Assembly (NCBI GenBank): GCA_963805495.1
Contig: CAWDUQ010000001.1
Span: 930,001-994,000 of the forward strand
DNA from: DAHUXD01 sp963805495
GTDB lineage: Bacteria; Acidobacteriota; Thermoanaerobaculia; UBA5066; Gp7-AA6
Reading direction: 5' to 3'
Length of the DNA stretch: 64,000 nt
In this document: in pieces, positions 1 through 8,199 of the stretch
How the letters are laid out: the number at the start of each line of letters is the position of its first letter
Position numbering within the stretch: the first letter of the stretch is position 1
The notes under the pieces: model-generated
The model's input: the letters and a program-made list of their open reading frames with translations, nothing else
The model's database searches: none
What the model was told of the DNA's origin: nothing
Program-made: the position numbers and the translations under genes

Positions 1-1980
1 GGGAAGAAGGCCTTCACCGGCAAGAGCCAGGCGTCGCTCATCGGCTCGATCCTGCGGGACGATCCGCCGTCGATCACCGAGGCGGCGCCGATGATCCCGC
101 CGGCGTTGAACCGTGTGGTGAAGACGTGCCTGGCGAAGGACCCGGAGGACCGGTTCCAGACGGCGCACGACGCGAAGCTGCAGCTGGAGTGGATCGCGGA
201 GGGCGGCTCCCAGGCGGGGCTGCCGGCGCCGGTCGTGGCGCGGCGCAAGAACCGCGAGAAGCTGGCCTGGGTCGTCGCGGCGGTCCTCGCGCTCGTGTCG
301 GCGCTCGCCATCTTCGGATACCTGAGGCGCGCGCCGAAGCCGCCGCGCATCGTCCGGTTCGAGCTCGCGACACCGGAGGAGATCGTGGCGCTCGACGCGC
401 CGCGCGTCTCGCCCGACGGACGATCGGTCGCGTTCAACGCGACGGACTCGTCCGGCAAGACGCGCATCTGGCTTCGTTCCATGAGCGCCCTGGCCCCGCA
501 GCCCCTTCCGGGCACGGAGGGGACCAGCCGGCCCTTCTGGTCGCCCGACTCGCGGTTCCTCGGCTTTTTCGCCGAGGGCAAGCTCAAGAAGATCGACGTG
601 ACGGGGGGTCCCCCGCAGAACATCTGCGACGCCCCGACCGGCTCCGACGGTTCGTGGAGCTCGGAGGGCGTCATTCTCTACGACGGCCGCGGAACGGACC
701 CGATCCACCGCGTGTCGGCCGCAGGAGGCGTCCCGGTCGCGGTGGTGAAGCCCGATCCGGAGAAGAAAATCGGCCAGGTCGGCTGGCCGGAGTTCCTGCC
801 GGACGGCAAGCATTACTTCTTCATGGTGATCGGGACCCGGGCCGAGGACAGCGCGTACCGCATCGGATCGCTCGACTCGACCGAGTCGAAGGCCTTCGCT
901 CCCGCCCAGACCCTGCTCACGTACGCGCCCCCGGGCTACCTCCTTTTCGTCCGGGATCGCACGCTCGTGGCCCAGCCCTTCGACGCAAAGGCCCAGAAGA
1001 CGACGGGCGAGCCCGTGCCGCTGGCGGAGAAGATCGGCGTCGACAGCGTCGGGCTCGCTCGCTTCTCGGTCTCTCGAGAGGGCACGCTCGCCTATCGAAC
1101 CGGGGAGTCCGGGACCCGCCTGCTCTGGGTGGATCGCAACGGCAAGGAACTCGGGACGGCCAGCGAAGCGGGCGACTCGCGCGAGCCGGCGCTGTCACCG
1201 CGGGGCGACCGGCTCGCTTTCGACCTGACCGACGCCCGGGCCAACAACTCCGACATCTGGGTGCGCGATCTCGCGCGCGGAGTGAACTCGCGGCTGACTT
1301 TCGGCGCCGCCAACGAGTTCGCTCCGACCTGGGCGCCCGACGGCAACCGGATCGCCTACGCCGTGACGGGAAAGGGAATCTTCGAAAAGGCGGCGGACGG
1401 CACCGGCGACGAGACCGAGCTCCTCAAGGCGCCGGAGGTCGTGTTCCCGACCGACTGGTCCCGCGACGGCCGCTACATCGCCGTCATGTGGCAGGGCAAG
1501 GGCACGGGCTTCGACATCTGGGTCCTGCCGACGTTCGGCGATCGCAAGCCGATCCCGGTTCTCAAGACCCCGTTCAACGAGGGGATCACCAAGTTCTCGC
1601 CGGACGGCCGGTTCATCGTCTACCAGTCGAACGAGTCCGGGCGCGCCGAGATCTACGCCCGCAGCTTCCCCGGTCCCGGCGGCAAGTGGCAGGTCTCGGC
1701 CGAAGGGGGCGCGGACCCGAGCTTCAGCGCCGACGGCAAGGAGATCTATTATCGCGCGCCGGACCAGAAGGTCATGGCCGTGGACGTGAAGATCGGCACG
1801 GGATTCGAGGCCGGAGTGCCGAAGCCGCTCTTTCTCGGCCGCTTCCAGCCGGCGACCGCGCGCAACCGCTACGTGCCGTCGGCCGACGGCCAGAAGTTCC
1901 TGATCGTCGCGCCGCTCGGCCGCGATGCGATGGCGCCGACGACGGTGGTCCTCAACTGGTTCGTCGGACTCGGGCGTTGA
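1..1980 (+). CDS. Ser/Thr protein kinase with TolB-like propeller, 5'-truncated
   Basis: The reading frame is open from the first base of the window, so the N-terminus and most of the kinase domain lie outside. Visible residues begin in the C-lobe (GKKAFTGKSQASL, then AKDPEDRF). A single transmembrane helix follows at about nt 268-336 with an RRAP basic stop-transfer motif. The remaining ~530 residues are a TolB/WD40-like beta-propeller with repeated 'SPDGR..AF' and 'SPDSRFLGFF' blades, ending in the TTVVLNWF signature shared by the next kinases. The family normally phosphorylates cytoplasmic targets, with the propeller outside the membrane as a presumed sensor; ligand unknown. It is the first of eight kinase genes in this region. 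Confidence 0.93.
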   Translation, partial: GKKAFTGKSQASLIGSILRDDPPSITEAAPMIPPALNRVVKTCLAKDPEDRFQTAHDAKLQLEWIAEGGSQAGLPAPVVARRKNREKLAWVVAAVLALVSALAIFGYLRRAPKPPRIVRFELATPEEIVALDAPRVSPDGRSVAFNATDSSGKTRIWLRSMSALAPQPLPGTEGTSRPFWSPDSRFLGFFAEGKLKKIDVTGGPPQNICDAPTGSDGSWSSEGVILYDGRGTDPIHRVSAAGGVPVAVVKPDPEKKIGQVGWPEFLPDGKHYFFMVIGTRAEDSAYRIGSLDSTESKAFAPAQTLLTYAPPGYLLFVRDRTLVAQPFDAKAQKTTGEPVPLAEKIGVDSVGLARFSVSREGTLAYRTGESGTRLLWVDRNGKELGTASEAGDSREPALSPRGDRLAFDLTDARANNSDIWVRDLARGVNSRLTFGAANEFAPTWAPDGNRIAYAVTGKGIFEKAADGTGDETELLKAPEVVFPTDWSRDGRYIAVMWQGKGTGFDIWVLPTFGDRKPIPVLKTPFNEGITKFSPDGRFIVYQSNESGRAEIYARSFPGPGGKWQVSAEGGADPSFSADGKEIYYRAPDQKVMAVDVKIGTGFEAGVPKPLFLGRFQPATARNRYVPSADGQKFLIVAPLGRDAMAPTTVVLNWFVGLGR

Positions 1981-1989
1981 GTTGGATCG

Positions 1990-2028
1990 ACTCATATTAA
2001 GCAGTCGTTTATACTCATATGTATGAGT
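1990..2028 (+). promoter_or_regulatory. Probable autoregulatory operator/promoter of RHH-PIN module
   Basis: Three copies of the heptamer ACTCATA lie here: direct at 1990-1996 and 2013-2019, and inverted (TATGAGT) at 2022-2028. The last two form a perfect inverted repeat with a 2-base spacer that contains the start codon at 2023. A -10-like TATACT at 2010-2015 ends 7 bases before the ATG and no Shine-Dalgarno is present, so the transcript is probably leaderless. RHH antitoxins are known to bind such short palindromes. That this one does is inferred. Confidence 0.6.
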
Positions 2029-2280
2029 AAGAGACTGCAGGTCCTTCTGGACGAGGACGAGCTCCGAGAAATCCAGCGAATCGCCCGGGCCCGGCGCATG
2101 ACGGTCGCCGAGTGGGTCCGGCAGGCCCTCCGTTCGGCCGGGGAGAGCGAGCCGGTGCGCGAAGCCGCTCGGAAGCTCGCGACCGTTCGAGCTGCGGCGC
2201 GGCATTCCTTTCCGACGGGGGACATCGAGCAGATGCTCTCCGAGATCGAGCGAGGCTACGCTGGCGGAGGCGGTTCGTGA
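2023..2280 (+). CDS. Ribbon-helix-helix antitoxin (CopG/VapB-like)
   Basis: An 85-residue protein. Residues 1-45 fit a ribbon-helix-helix DNA-binding fold: a short beta strand (KRLQVLLDED), helix A (ELREIQRIARAR) and helix B after the turn (MTVAEWVRQALRSAG). The C-terminal half, with acidic and aromatic residues, would be the toxin-binding tail. The stop overlaps the start of the PIN gene (GTGA), the classic antitoxin-first layout, so the pair should be translationally coupled and self-repressed through the palindrome over its start codon. It lies between two kinase genes. The exact VapB subfamily is not recognised. Confidence 0.8.
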   Translation: MSKRLQVLLDEDELREIQRIARARRMTVAEWVRQALRSAGESEPVREAARKLATVRAAARHSFPTGDIEQMLSEIERGYAGGGGS

Positions 2281-2675
2281 TCTTCGTGGACTCGAACGTC
2301 CCGATGTATCTCGTCGGCGGACCGCACCCGCACAAGGCGGACGCGCAGCGGCTCCTCGAGAAGTGCATCGCGGAGCGCCAGCGCCTGGTCACCGACGCCG
2401 AGGTGTTGCAGGAGATCCTCCACCGGTACGTCGCCATCGATCGGCGCGATGCGATTCAGCCCGCGTTCGACGCGATTCTGGGCATCGTGGACGAGGTGTT
2501 TCCCGTCGAGGCGCCGGCCGTCGAACGCGCGAAGGCCATCGTGCTCGAGACCCGGAAGCTGTCGGCCCGGGACGCTCTTCACGTCTCCGTCATGGAGCGC
2601 CGGCGCGTCGGGCGGATTCTGAGCTTCGATTCCGGATTCGACGGCGTACGGGGCATCGAACGGCTGGGGGCCTGA
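2277..2675 (+). CDS. PIN-domain toxin (VapC-like ribonuclease)
   Basis: A 132-residue PIN domain starting at a GTG that overlaps the antitoxin stop by 4 bases. PIN acidic residues are in place: D5 in IFVDSNVPMYL, an acidic residue in the TDAEVLQEIL helix, D in SARDALHVSV and D in ILSFDSGFD, giving the usual four-carboxylate Mg site of VapC endoribonucleases. The family cleaves tRNA or other RNA when its antitoxin is lost. The stop is followed after one base by the ATG of the next kinase, so the module sits inside a run of same-strand genes. An in-frame upstream ATG at 2112 is ignored because it would overlap the whole antitoxin. Confidence 0.85.
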   Translation: MIFVDSNVPMYLVGGPHPHKADAQRLLEKCIAERQRLVTDAEVLQEILHRYVAIDRRDAIQPAFDAILGIVDEVFPVEAPAVERAKAIVLETRKLSARDALHVSVMERRRVGRILSFDSGFDGVRGIERLGA

Positions 2676-2676
2676 C

Positions 2677-5331
2677 ATGAGCCTCGCCACGGGAACGAAG
2701 CTGGGCCCCTACGAGGTTCTCGCGCCGATCGGCGCGGGAGGAATGGGCGAGGTCTACAAGGCGAAGGATACGCGGCTGGGCCGCGACGTCGCCGTCAAGG
2801 TCCTGCCGGCGCACATGTCGGCCAACGCCGAGCTGCGGCAGCGGCTGGAGCGCGAGGCGAAGACGATCTCGTCGCTCTCGCACCCGCACATCTGCATGCT
2901 GTACGACGTCGGACACCAGGACGGGACGGACTTTCTCGTCATGGAATTCCTGGAAGGCGAGACGCTGGCGGACCGGCTGGCGAAGGGCGCGCTTCCGATG
3001 GACCAGGCCTTGAAGTTCGGAGTTGAGATCGCGGGCGCGCTCGACGCCGCGCACCGGAGCGGGATCATCCACCGCGATCTGAAGCCAGGCAACATCATGC
3101 TGACGAAGTCGGGCGTGAAGCTGCTCGACTTCGGCCTCGCGAAGCTCGCGGCCCCGGACCAGAGGTCGGTCTCGCAGGCGACGAGCCTGCCGACGGCCAT
3201 GCAGGAGAGCCAGCCCCTCACGTCGCGGGGGACGATCCTCGGGACGTTCCAGTACATGGCGCCGGAGCAGCTCGAAGGCAGGGAAGCCGACGCCCGGAGC
3301 GACATCTTCGCCTTCGGCTGCGTCCTCTACGAGATGTTGTCCGGGCAGAAGGCCTTCACGGGCAAGAGCCAGGCGTCGCTAATCGGGTCGATCATGAACA
3401 CCGATCCGCCGCCGATCTCGTCGATCCAGCCGATGATCCCGCCGGCGCTCGACCGGGTCGTGAAGGGCTGCATCGCGAAGGAGCCGGAGCACCGCTGGTC
3501 GACGGCCCACGACGTGATGCTGCAGTTGCAGTGGGTCGCGGAGGGCGGGTCGGCCGCCGGGTTGCCGGCGCCCGTTGCCGCGCGGCGCAAGAGCCGCGAG
3601 AGGCTGGCCTGGGGCGTCGCCGCCGCGCTGCTGCTGGCCGCCGCGGCGCTCGCCTACGGCTTCGTCCGCCGGGCGCCGAAGCCGCCCCGCGTGGTCCGGT
3701 TCGAAGTCGCGATTCCTCCCGACATCACGGCCATCGATGCCCCCAAGATCTCGCCGGACGGCAAGTTGCTGGCGTTCAACGCCACCGACAAGGACGGCAA
3801 GACTCGGATCTGGCTCCGGCCGCTCAATGCGCTGACGGCGCAGCCGCTGGCGGGGACGGAGGGGACACGGCGGCCGTTCTGGTCCCCCGACAGCCGGTTC
3901 CTCGCCTTCGTCGCCGACGGGAAGCTGAAGAAAGTGGACGTCACCGGCGGTCCGCCCACCAAGATCTGCGATGCGCCGACCGGAGTCGACGGGACCTGGA
4001 GCCCCGAGGGCGTCATCCTCTTCGACGGAACGGGTCCGGATCCGATCCATCGCGTCAGCGCCGCCGGCGGAACGGCGGTCGTGGCGGTCAAGCCGGATCC
4101 GGCCCGCAAGGATTTCCAGATCGGCTGGCCGGAGTTCATGCCCGACGGGCGCCACTTCATTTACCTCGCCATCAACCAGAAGGCCGAGGACAGCGGGTAT
4201 CGCATCGCTTCGATCGACTCGGCCGAGACGAAGCCGTTCGCTCCGGCCCAGACGATGCTCGCGTACGCGCCTCAGGGATATCTCCTCTTCGTACGGGACA
4301 AGACGCTCGTGGCCCAGCCCTTCGATGCGAAGGCGATGAAGACGACCGGGGAGCCCGTGCCCCTGGCCGAACAGATCGGAACCGACGCGGTAGGGCTCGC
4401 GCGCTTCTCGGTTTCGCGCGACGGCGTGCTCGCCTACCGCACCGGGGAATCCGGGAACCGGATGACCTGGCTCGATCGATCGGGCAAGGAGATCGATACG
4501 GTTCTCTCGAAAGGAGACAACCAGGACCCGCAGTTCTCGCCGGCCGGCGACCAGCTCGCCTTCGATCTCGTCGACGAGCGGAGCGCAAAGTCCGACATCT
4601 GGATTCGCGACGTGGCGAGAGGCGTGAGCTCCCGCTTCACGTTCGACCCGGTGAACGCCTACGCTCCCGTGTGGACCCCCCGCGGCGACGCGATCGTCTA
4701 TGCGTCGGAGCGCGAGGGTGCGCCGGGGTTGTACGAGAAGTCGCTGCTCGGCCAGGGCGAGGAGAAGCTTCTGCTCAAGGCCGAAGCGCTGACGGTTCCC
4801 CTGGCCATGGCCCCCGACGGCTCGGCTCTGCTCTACATCGTCCGCGATCCGAAAACGAGCTGGAACATCATGGTCCTGCCGAGGACCGGCGAGGCCAAGC
4901 CCGTCGCATTCCGAGCGACGCCGTTCAACGAGGGCGATCCCAATTTCTCACCGGACGGAAAGTTCGTCTCGTACACCTCGAACGAGTCGGGCCGCAACGA
5001 GGTCTATGTCCAGAGCTATCCGGGCCCCGGACGAACCTGGCAGGTCTCGACCTCCGGCGGCACCGACGCGCACTGGCGCCCGGACGGCAAGGAGCTCTAC
5101 TACCGGAGTCTCGACCAGAAGCTGATGGCGGTGGACGTGCAGACGGGCGAGACATTTCAGGCCGGGATTCCCAGGGCGCTGTTCCAGGCGCAGATCGCCA
5201 CGGGCGCCGCGAGCACGAAGTACCTTCCGGACCGATCGGGGCAGAAGTTTCTGTTCGTCGCGCCGACGGCACGCGATGCCCTCACGCCCACGACGGTCGT
5301 GCTCAACTGGTTTGCGGCGCTCGGTAAATAA
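2677..5331 (+). CDS. Membrane Ser/Thr protein kinase with TolB-like propeller
   Basis: 884 residues. The kinase domain spans about 12-270: glycine loop GAGGMGEV (19-26), ATP lysine K41, catalytic HRDLKPGN (132-139), Mg-binding DFG (151-153) and APE (195-197), all intact, so it should be active. One transmembrane helix at about 310-330 is followed by the basic RRAPKPP motif. Residues 345-884 form a TolB/WD40-like propeller. By topology the kinase is cytoplasmic and the propeller periplasmic; the signal sensed is unknown. The start lies one base after the PIN toxin stop. It is closely similar to the next two kinases, which points to tandem duplication. Confidence 0.95.
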   Translation: MSLATGTKLGPYEVLAPIGAGGMGEVYKAKDTRLGRDVAVKVLPAHMSANAELRQRLEREAKTISSLSHPHICMLYDVGHQDGTDFLVMEFLEGETLADRLAKGALPMDQALKFGVEIAGALDAAHRSGIIHRDLKPGNIMLTKSGVKLLDFGLAKLAAPDQRSVSQATSLPTAMQESQPLTSRGTILGTFQYMAPEQLEGREADARSDIFAFGCVLYEMLSGQKAFTGKSQASLIGSIMNTDPPPISSIQPMIPPALDRVVKGCIAKEPEHRWSTAHDVMLQLQWVAEGGSAAGLPAPVAARRKSRERLAWGVAAALLLAAAALAYGFVRRAPKPPRVVRFEVAIPPDITAIDAPKISPDGKLLAFNATDKDGKTRIWLRPLNALTAQPLAGTEGTRRPFWSPDSRFLAFVADGKLKKVDVTGGPPTKICDAPTGVDGTWSPEGVILFDGTGPDPIHRVSAAGGTAVVAVKPDPARKDFQIGWPEFMPDGRHFIYLAINQKAEDSGYRIASIDSAETKPFAPAQTMLAYAPQGYLLFVRDKTLVAQPFDAKAMKTTGEPVPLAEQIGTDAVGLARFSVSRDGVLAYRTGESGNRMTWLDRSGKEIDTVLSKGDNQDPQFSPAGDQLAFDLVDERSAKSDIWIRDVARGVSSRFTFDPVNAYAPVWTPRGDAIVYASEREGAPGLYEKSLLGQGEEKLLLKAEALTVPLAMAPDGSALLYIVRDPKTSWNIMVLPRTGEAKPVAFRATPFNEGDPNFSPDGKFVSYTSNESGRNEVYVQSYPGPGRTWQVSTSGGTDAHWRPDGKELYYRSLDQKLMAVDVQTGETFQAGIPRALFQAQIATGAASTKYLPDRSGQKFLFVAPTARDALTPTTVVLNWFAALGK

Positions 5332-5352
5332 GGCGGTTTTGAAGGAGTCTCG

Positions 5353-8007
5353 ATGACGCTCGCGGCCGGACAGCAGTTGGGTCCTTACGAAATCCTCGCG
5401 CCGGTCGGCGCGGGTGGAATGGGGGAGGTTTATCGGGCGAAGGACACGCGGCTGGGCCGCGACGTCGCGGTCAAGGTGCTGCCCGCGCACATGTCGGCGA
5501 ACGCCGAGCTGCGCCAGCGGCTCGACCGCGAGGCGAAGACGATCTCGTCGCTCTCGCATGCCCACATCTGCGCGCTCTACGACGTCGGCCACCAGGACGG
5601 CACGGACTACCTCGTCATGGAGTTCCTGGAGGGCGAGACGCTGGCGGACCGGCTGGCGAAGGGCGCGCTGCCGATGGAGCAGTCCCTGAAGATCGGCATC
5701 GAGATCGCGGGCGCGCTCGACGCGGCGCACCGGAGCGGGATCGTCCACCGCGACCTGAAACCCGGCAACATCATGCTGACGAAGTCGGGCGTGAAGCTGC
5801 TCGACTTCGGCCTGGCGAAGCTGGCGGCTCCCGACCGGACGGCCGTGTCGCAGGCGACGAGCCTGCCGACGGCGATGCAGGAGAGCCAGCCGCTGACGAC
5901 GCGGGGCACCATCCTCGGAACGTTCCAGTACATGGCGCCGGAGCAGCTCGAGGGCGGCGAGGCCGACGCGCGGAGCGACATTTTTGCCTTCGGTTGCGTG
6001 CTGTACGAGATGCTGACGGGCCAGAAGGCGTTCACCGGCAAGAGCCAGGCGAGCCTGATCTCCTCGATCATGGGCTCGGACCCGCCGCCGATCTCGTCGA
6101 TCCAGCCGATGATCCCGGCTTCGCTCGACCGGATCGTCAAGGGCTGCATCGCGAAGGAGCCGGATCACCGCTGGTCGACGGCGCACGACGTGATGCTCCA
6201 GCTCCAGTGGATCGCGGAGGGCGGCTCGCTCGCGGGTGTGCCGGCCCCCGTCGTCGCCCGGCGCAAGAACCGCGAGAAGCTCGCATGGGCGCTGGCGGGC
6301 CTCGCGCTGGCCGCGGCCGGCCTCGCGACTTGGGGCTACGTGCGGCGCGCCCCCGTCCCGCCGCAGCTCGCCCGCTTCGACGTGATGCCCCCGGAAGACC
6401 TGACCACGATCGACATGCCCCGCGTTTCGCCGAACGGCCGCATCATCGCCTTCAACGCGACGGACGCCGCGGGGAAGACGCGCATCTGGATCCGGCCGTT
6501 GAACGCCCTGTCGGCCCACGCGCTCGAGGGCACCGACGGCACGACGCGGCCGTTCTGGTCGCCGGACTCCCGGTACGTCGCCTTCTTTGCCGAGGGCAAG
6601 CTGAAGAAGGTCGACGTCGCGGGCGCGCCGCCGCAGAAGATCTGCGACGCCCCGACCGGCGCCGACGGCTCCTGGAGCTCGGAAGGCGTGATCCTCTTCG
6701 ACGGCGTCACGGGCGACCCCATCCAGCGCGTCTCCGCCACGGGCGGGACCCCGGTCGTCGAGGTCAAGCCCGACCCGGCGCGCAAGGAAACGCAGGTCGC
6801 CTGGCCGGCGTTTCTCCCCGACGGCCGCCACTACGTCTACATGGCGAGCGGTCAGAAGCCGGAGGACAACCTGTACCGCATCGGCGAGCTCGGCTCGAAG
6901 GAATCCAAGCCGATGACCTCCGCGCAGACCCTCATCACGTACGCCCCGCCGGGCTACCTCCTTTTCGTCAGAGACAAGACCCTCGTGGCCCAGCGCTTCG
7001 ACCTGAATAGCCTGAAGACCCTCGGGGAGCCGGCGCCCGTGGCCGAGAAGATCGGCACCGATGCCGTCGGCCTCGCGCGTTTCTCGGTGTCGGACAACGG
7101 CGTCCTCGCCTACCGCACGGGCGATTCCGGAAATCGTCTTCTCTGGATCGACCGGAGCGGGAAGGAGCTCGACACGCTGGGCGGCGTCAGCGACTACGGG
7201 AACCCGGCGTTTTCCCTGGACGGGAAGCACCTGGCCTTCGACGACACGGAAACGCGCAGCGGAAAGAACGACATCTGGGTGAGGGACCTCGCGCGTGGAG
7301 TCAACTCACGGTTCAGTTTCGGCGCCGGCAACAACATCTGCCCGGTGTGGTCGCCCGACGGCACCCGGATCGTCTTCGCCTCGGACCGGGACGGCAAGTT
7401 CAGTCTCCGGGAGAAGCCGGCGAGCGGCCAGGGAGAGGAGAAGGCGCTCTTCGAAACCGAGGACGGCCGCGTCATCGCCAGCGACTGGTCTCGTGACGGA
7501 AAGTACATCGCGTATTCGCTCCGGGGCAAGGAAGGCTGGGACGTCTTCGTTCTGCCGACCTTCGGCGACCGCAAGCCGATCCCGGTCGTCCAGACTCCGT
7601 TCAACGAGCTCTGGCCCCGGTTCTCGCCGGACGGCCGATACGTCCTCTACCAGTCCAACGAGTCCGGGCGCACCGAGATCTATGTTCAGACTTTCCCGAA
7701 TCCCGGCGGCAAGTGGCAGATCTCGACGGGCGGTGGAATCGACGCGTCCTGGCGGGCGGACGGCAAGGAGATCTTCTACCGCTCGCCCGATCAGAAACTC
7801 ATGGCGGTCGACGTTCAGACCGGCGCGACCTTCCAGGCCGGCATTCCGCGGCCGCTCTTCCCGGCGCGGGTCCCTTCGGGCGCGTATCGCAACCGGTACG
7901 CGGCTACCTCCGACGGGCAGCGCGTCCTCTTCGTCGCGCCGCTCGGCCGCGACGCGATGACGCCGACCACGGTCGTCCTGAACTGGTTCACCGAGCTGGG
8001 GAAGTGA
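5353..8007 (+). CDS. Membrane Ser/Thr protein kinase with TolB-like propeller
   Basis: 884 residues, the same length as the preceding kinase, from which it is separated by 21 bases containing an AAGGAG Shine-Dalgarno. Kinase motifs are intact: GAGGMGEV, K41, HRDLKPGN at 132-139, DFG at 151-153, APEQ near 195. A transmembrane helix near 310-330 (LAWALAGLALAAAGLATWGYV) leads to the propeller, which ends TTVVLNWFTELGK. The kinase and linker are almost word-for-word those of its neighbours while the propeller blades differ more, as expected if the sensor part diversifies after duplication. A structured repeat begins at the base after the stop codon. Confidence 0.95.
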   Translation: MTLAAGQQLGPYEILAPVGAGGMGEVYRAKDTRLGRDVAVKVLPAHMSANAELRQRLDREAKTISSLSHAHICALYDVGHQDGTDYLVMEFLEGETLADRLAKGALPMEQSLKIGIEIAGALDAAHRSGIVHRDLKPGNIMLTKSGVKLLDFGLAKLAAPDRTAVSQATSLPTAMQESQPLTTRGTILGTFQYMAPEQLEGGEADARSDIFAFGCVLYEMLTGQKAFTGKSQASLISSIMGSDPPPISSIQPMIPASLDRIVKGCIAKEPDHRWSTAHDVMLQLQWIAEGGSLAGVPAPVVARRKNREKLAWALAGLALAAAGLATWGYVRRAPVPPQLARFDVMPPEDLTTIDMPRVSPNGRIIAFNATDAAGKTRIWIRPLNALSAHALEGTDGTTRPFWSPDSRYVAFFAEGKLKKVDVAGAPPQKICDAPTGADGSWSSEGVILFDGVTGDPIQRVSATGGTPVVEVKPDPARKETQVAWPAFLPDGRHYVYMASGQKPEDNLYRIGELGSKESKPMTSAQTLITYAPPGYLLFVRDKTLVAQRFDLNSLKTLGEPAPVAEKIGTDAVGLARFSVSDNGVLAYRTGDSGNRLLWIDRSGKELDTLGGVSDYGNPAFSLDGKHLAFDDTETRSGKNDIWVRDLARGVNSRFSFGAGNNICPVWSPDGTRIVFASDRDGKFSLREKPASGQGEEKALFETEDGRVIASDWSRDGKYIAYSLRGKEGWDVFVLPTFGDRKPIPVVQTPFNELWPRFSPDGRYVLYQSNESGRTEIYVQTFPNPGGKWQISTGGGIDASWRADGKEIFYRSPDQKLMAVDVQTGATFQAGIPRPLFPARVPSGAYRNRYAATSDGQRVLFVAPLGRDAMTPTTVVLNWFTELGK

Positions 8008-8172
8008 CCGTCGCTTCGCTTGCTCGGGAACCTGCGCCCTTTCGGGCGCACCGGCTTGCGGCTCGCGCGGATGCGCGCTCGACCGCAAGCCTGGTCCCCT
8101 CGCTGCGCTCGCTCCCGCGGCGCGCACCTCCTCCCTCCCTTCGGTCGGGAGACTATGCGCGCCGCGGACGAA
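8008..8172 (+). repeat. Three-stem structured repeat, copy A
   Basis: The repeat begins immediately after the kinase TGA with CCGTCGC and ends near GCGCCGCGGACGA. Three stems are visible: TGCGCCC/GGGCGCA (8033-8039 with 8044-8050), GCTTGCGG/CCGCAAGC (8054-8061 with 8083-8090, with an inner GCGCG/CGCGC), and GCGGCGCGCA/TGCGCGCCGC (8117-8126 with 8156-8165). The same architecture recurs at 49237 and 62170 with compensating base changes. It fills most of the 192-base gap before the next kinase. No convincing coding capacity; it could act as a terminator, an RNA 3' element or a mobile REP-like repeat. Confidence 0.8.
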
Positions 8173-8199
8173 AGGGAGATTGACGTTGAAAGGTCTGAG

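Noticed and set aside
8020..8199. N-terminal extension of the kinase at 8200
   Set aside because: The extra 60 codons lie in the structured repeat, and the sibling kinases all start at the MSL/MTL position.
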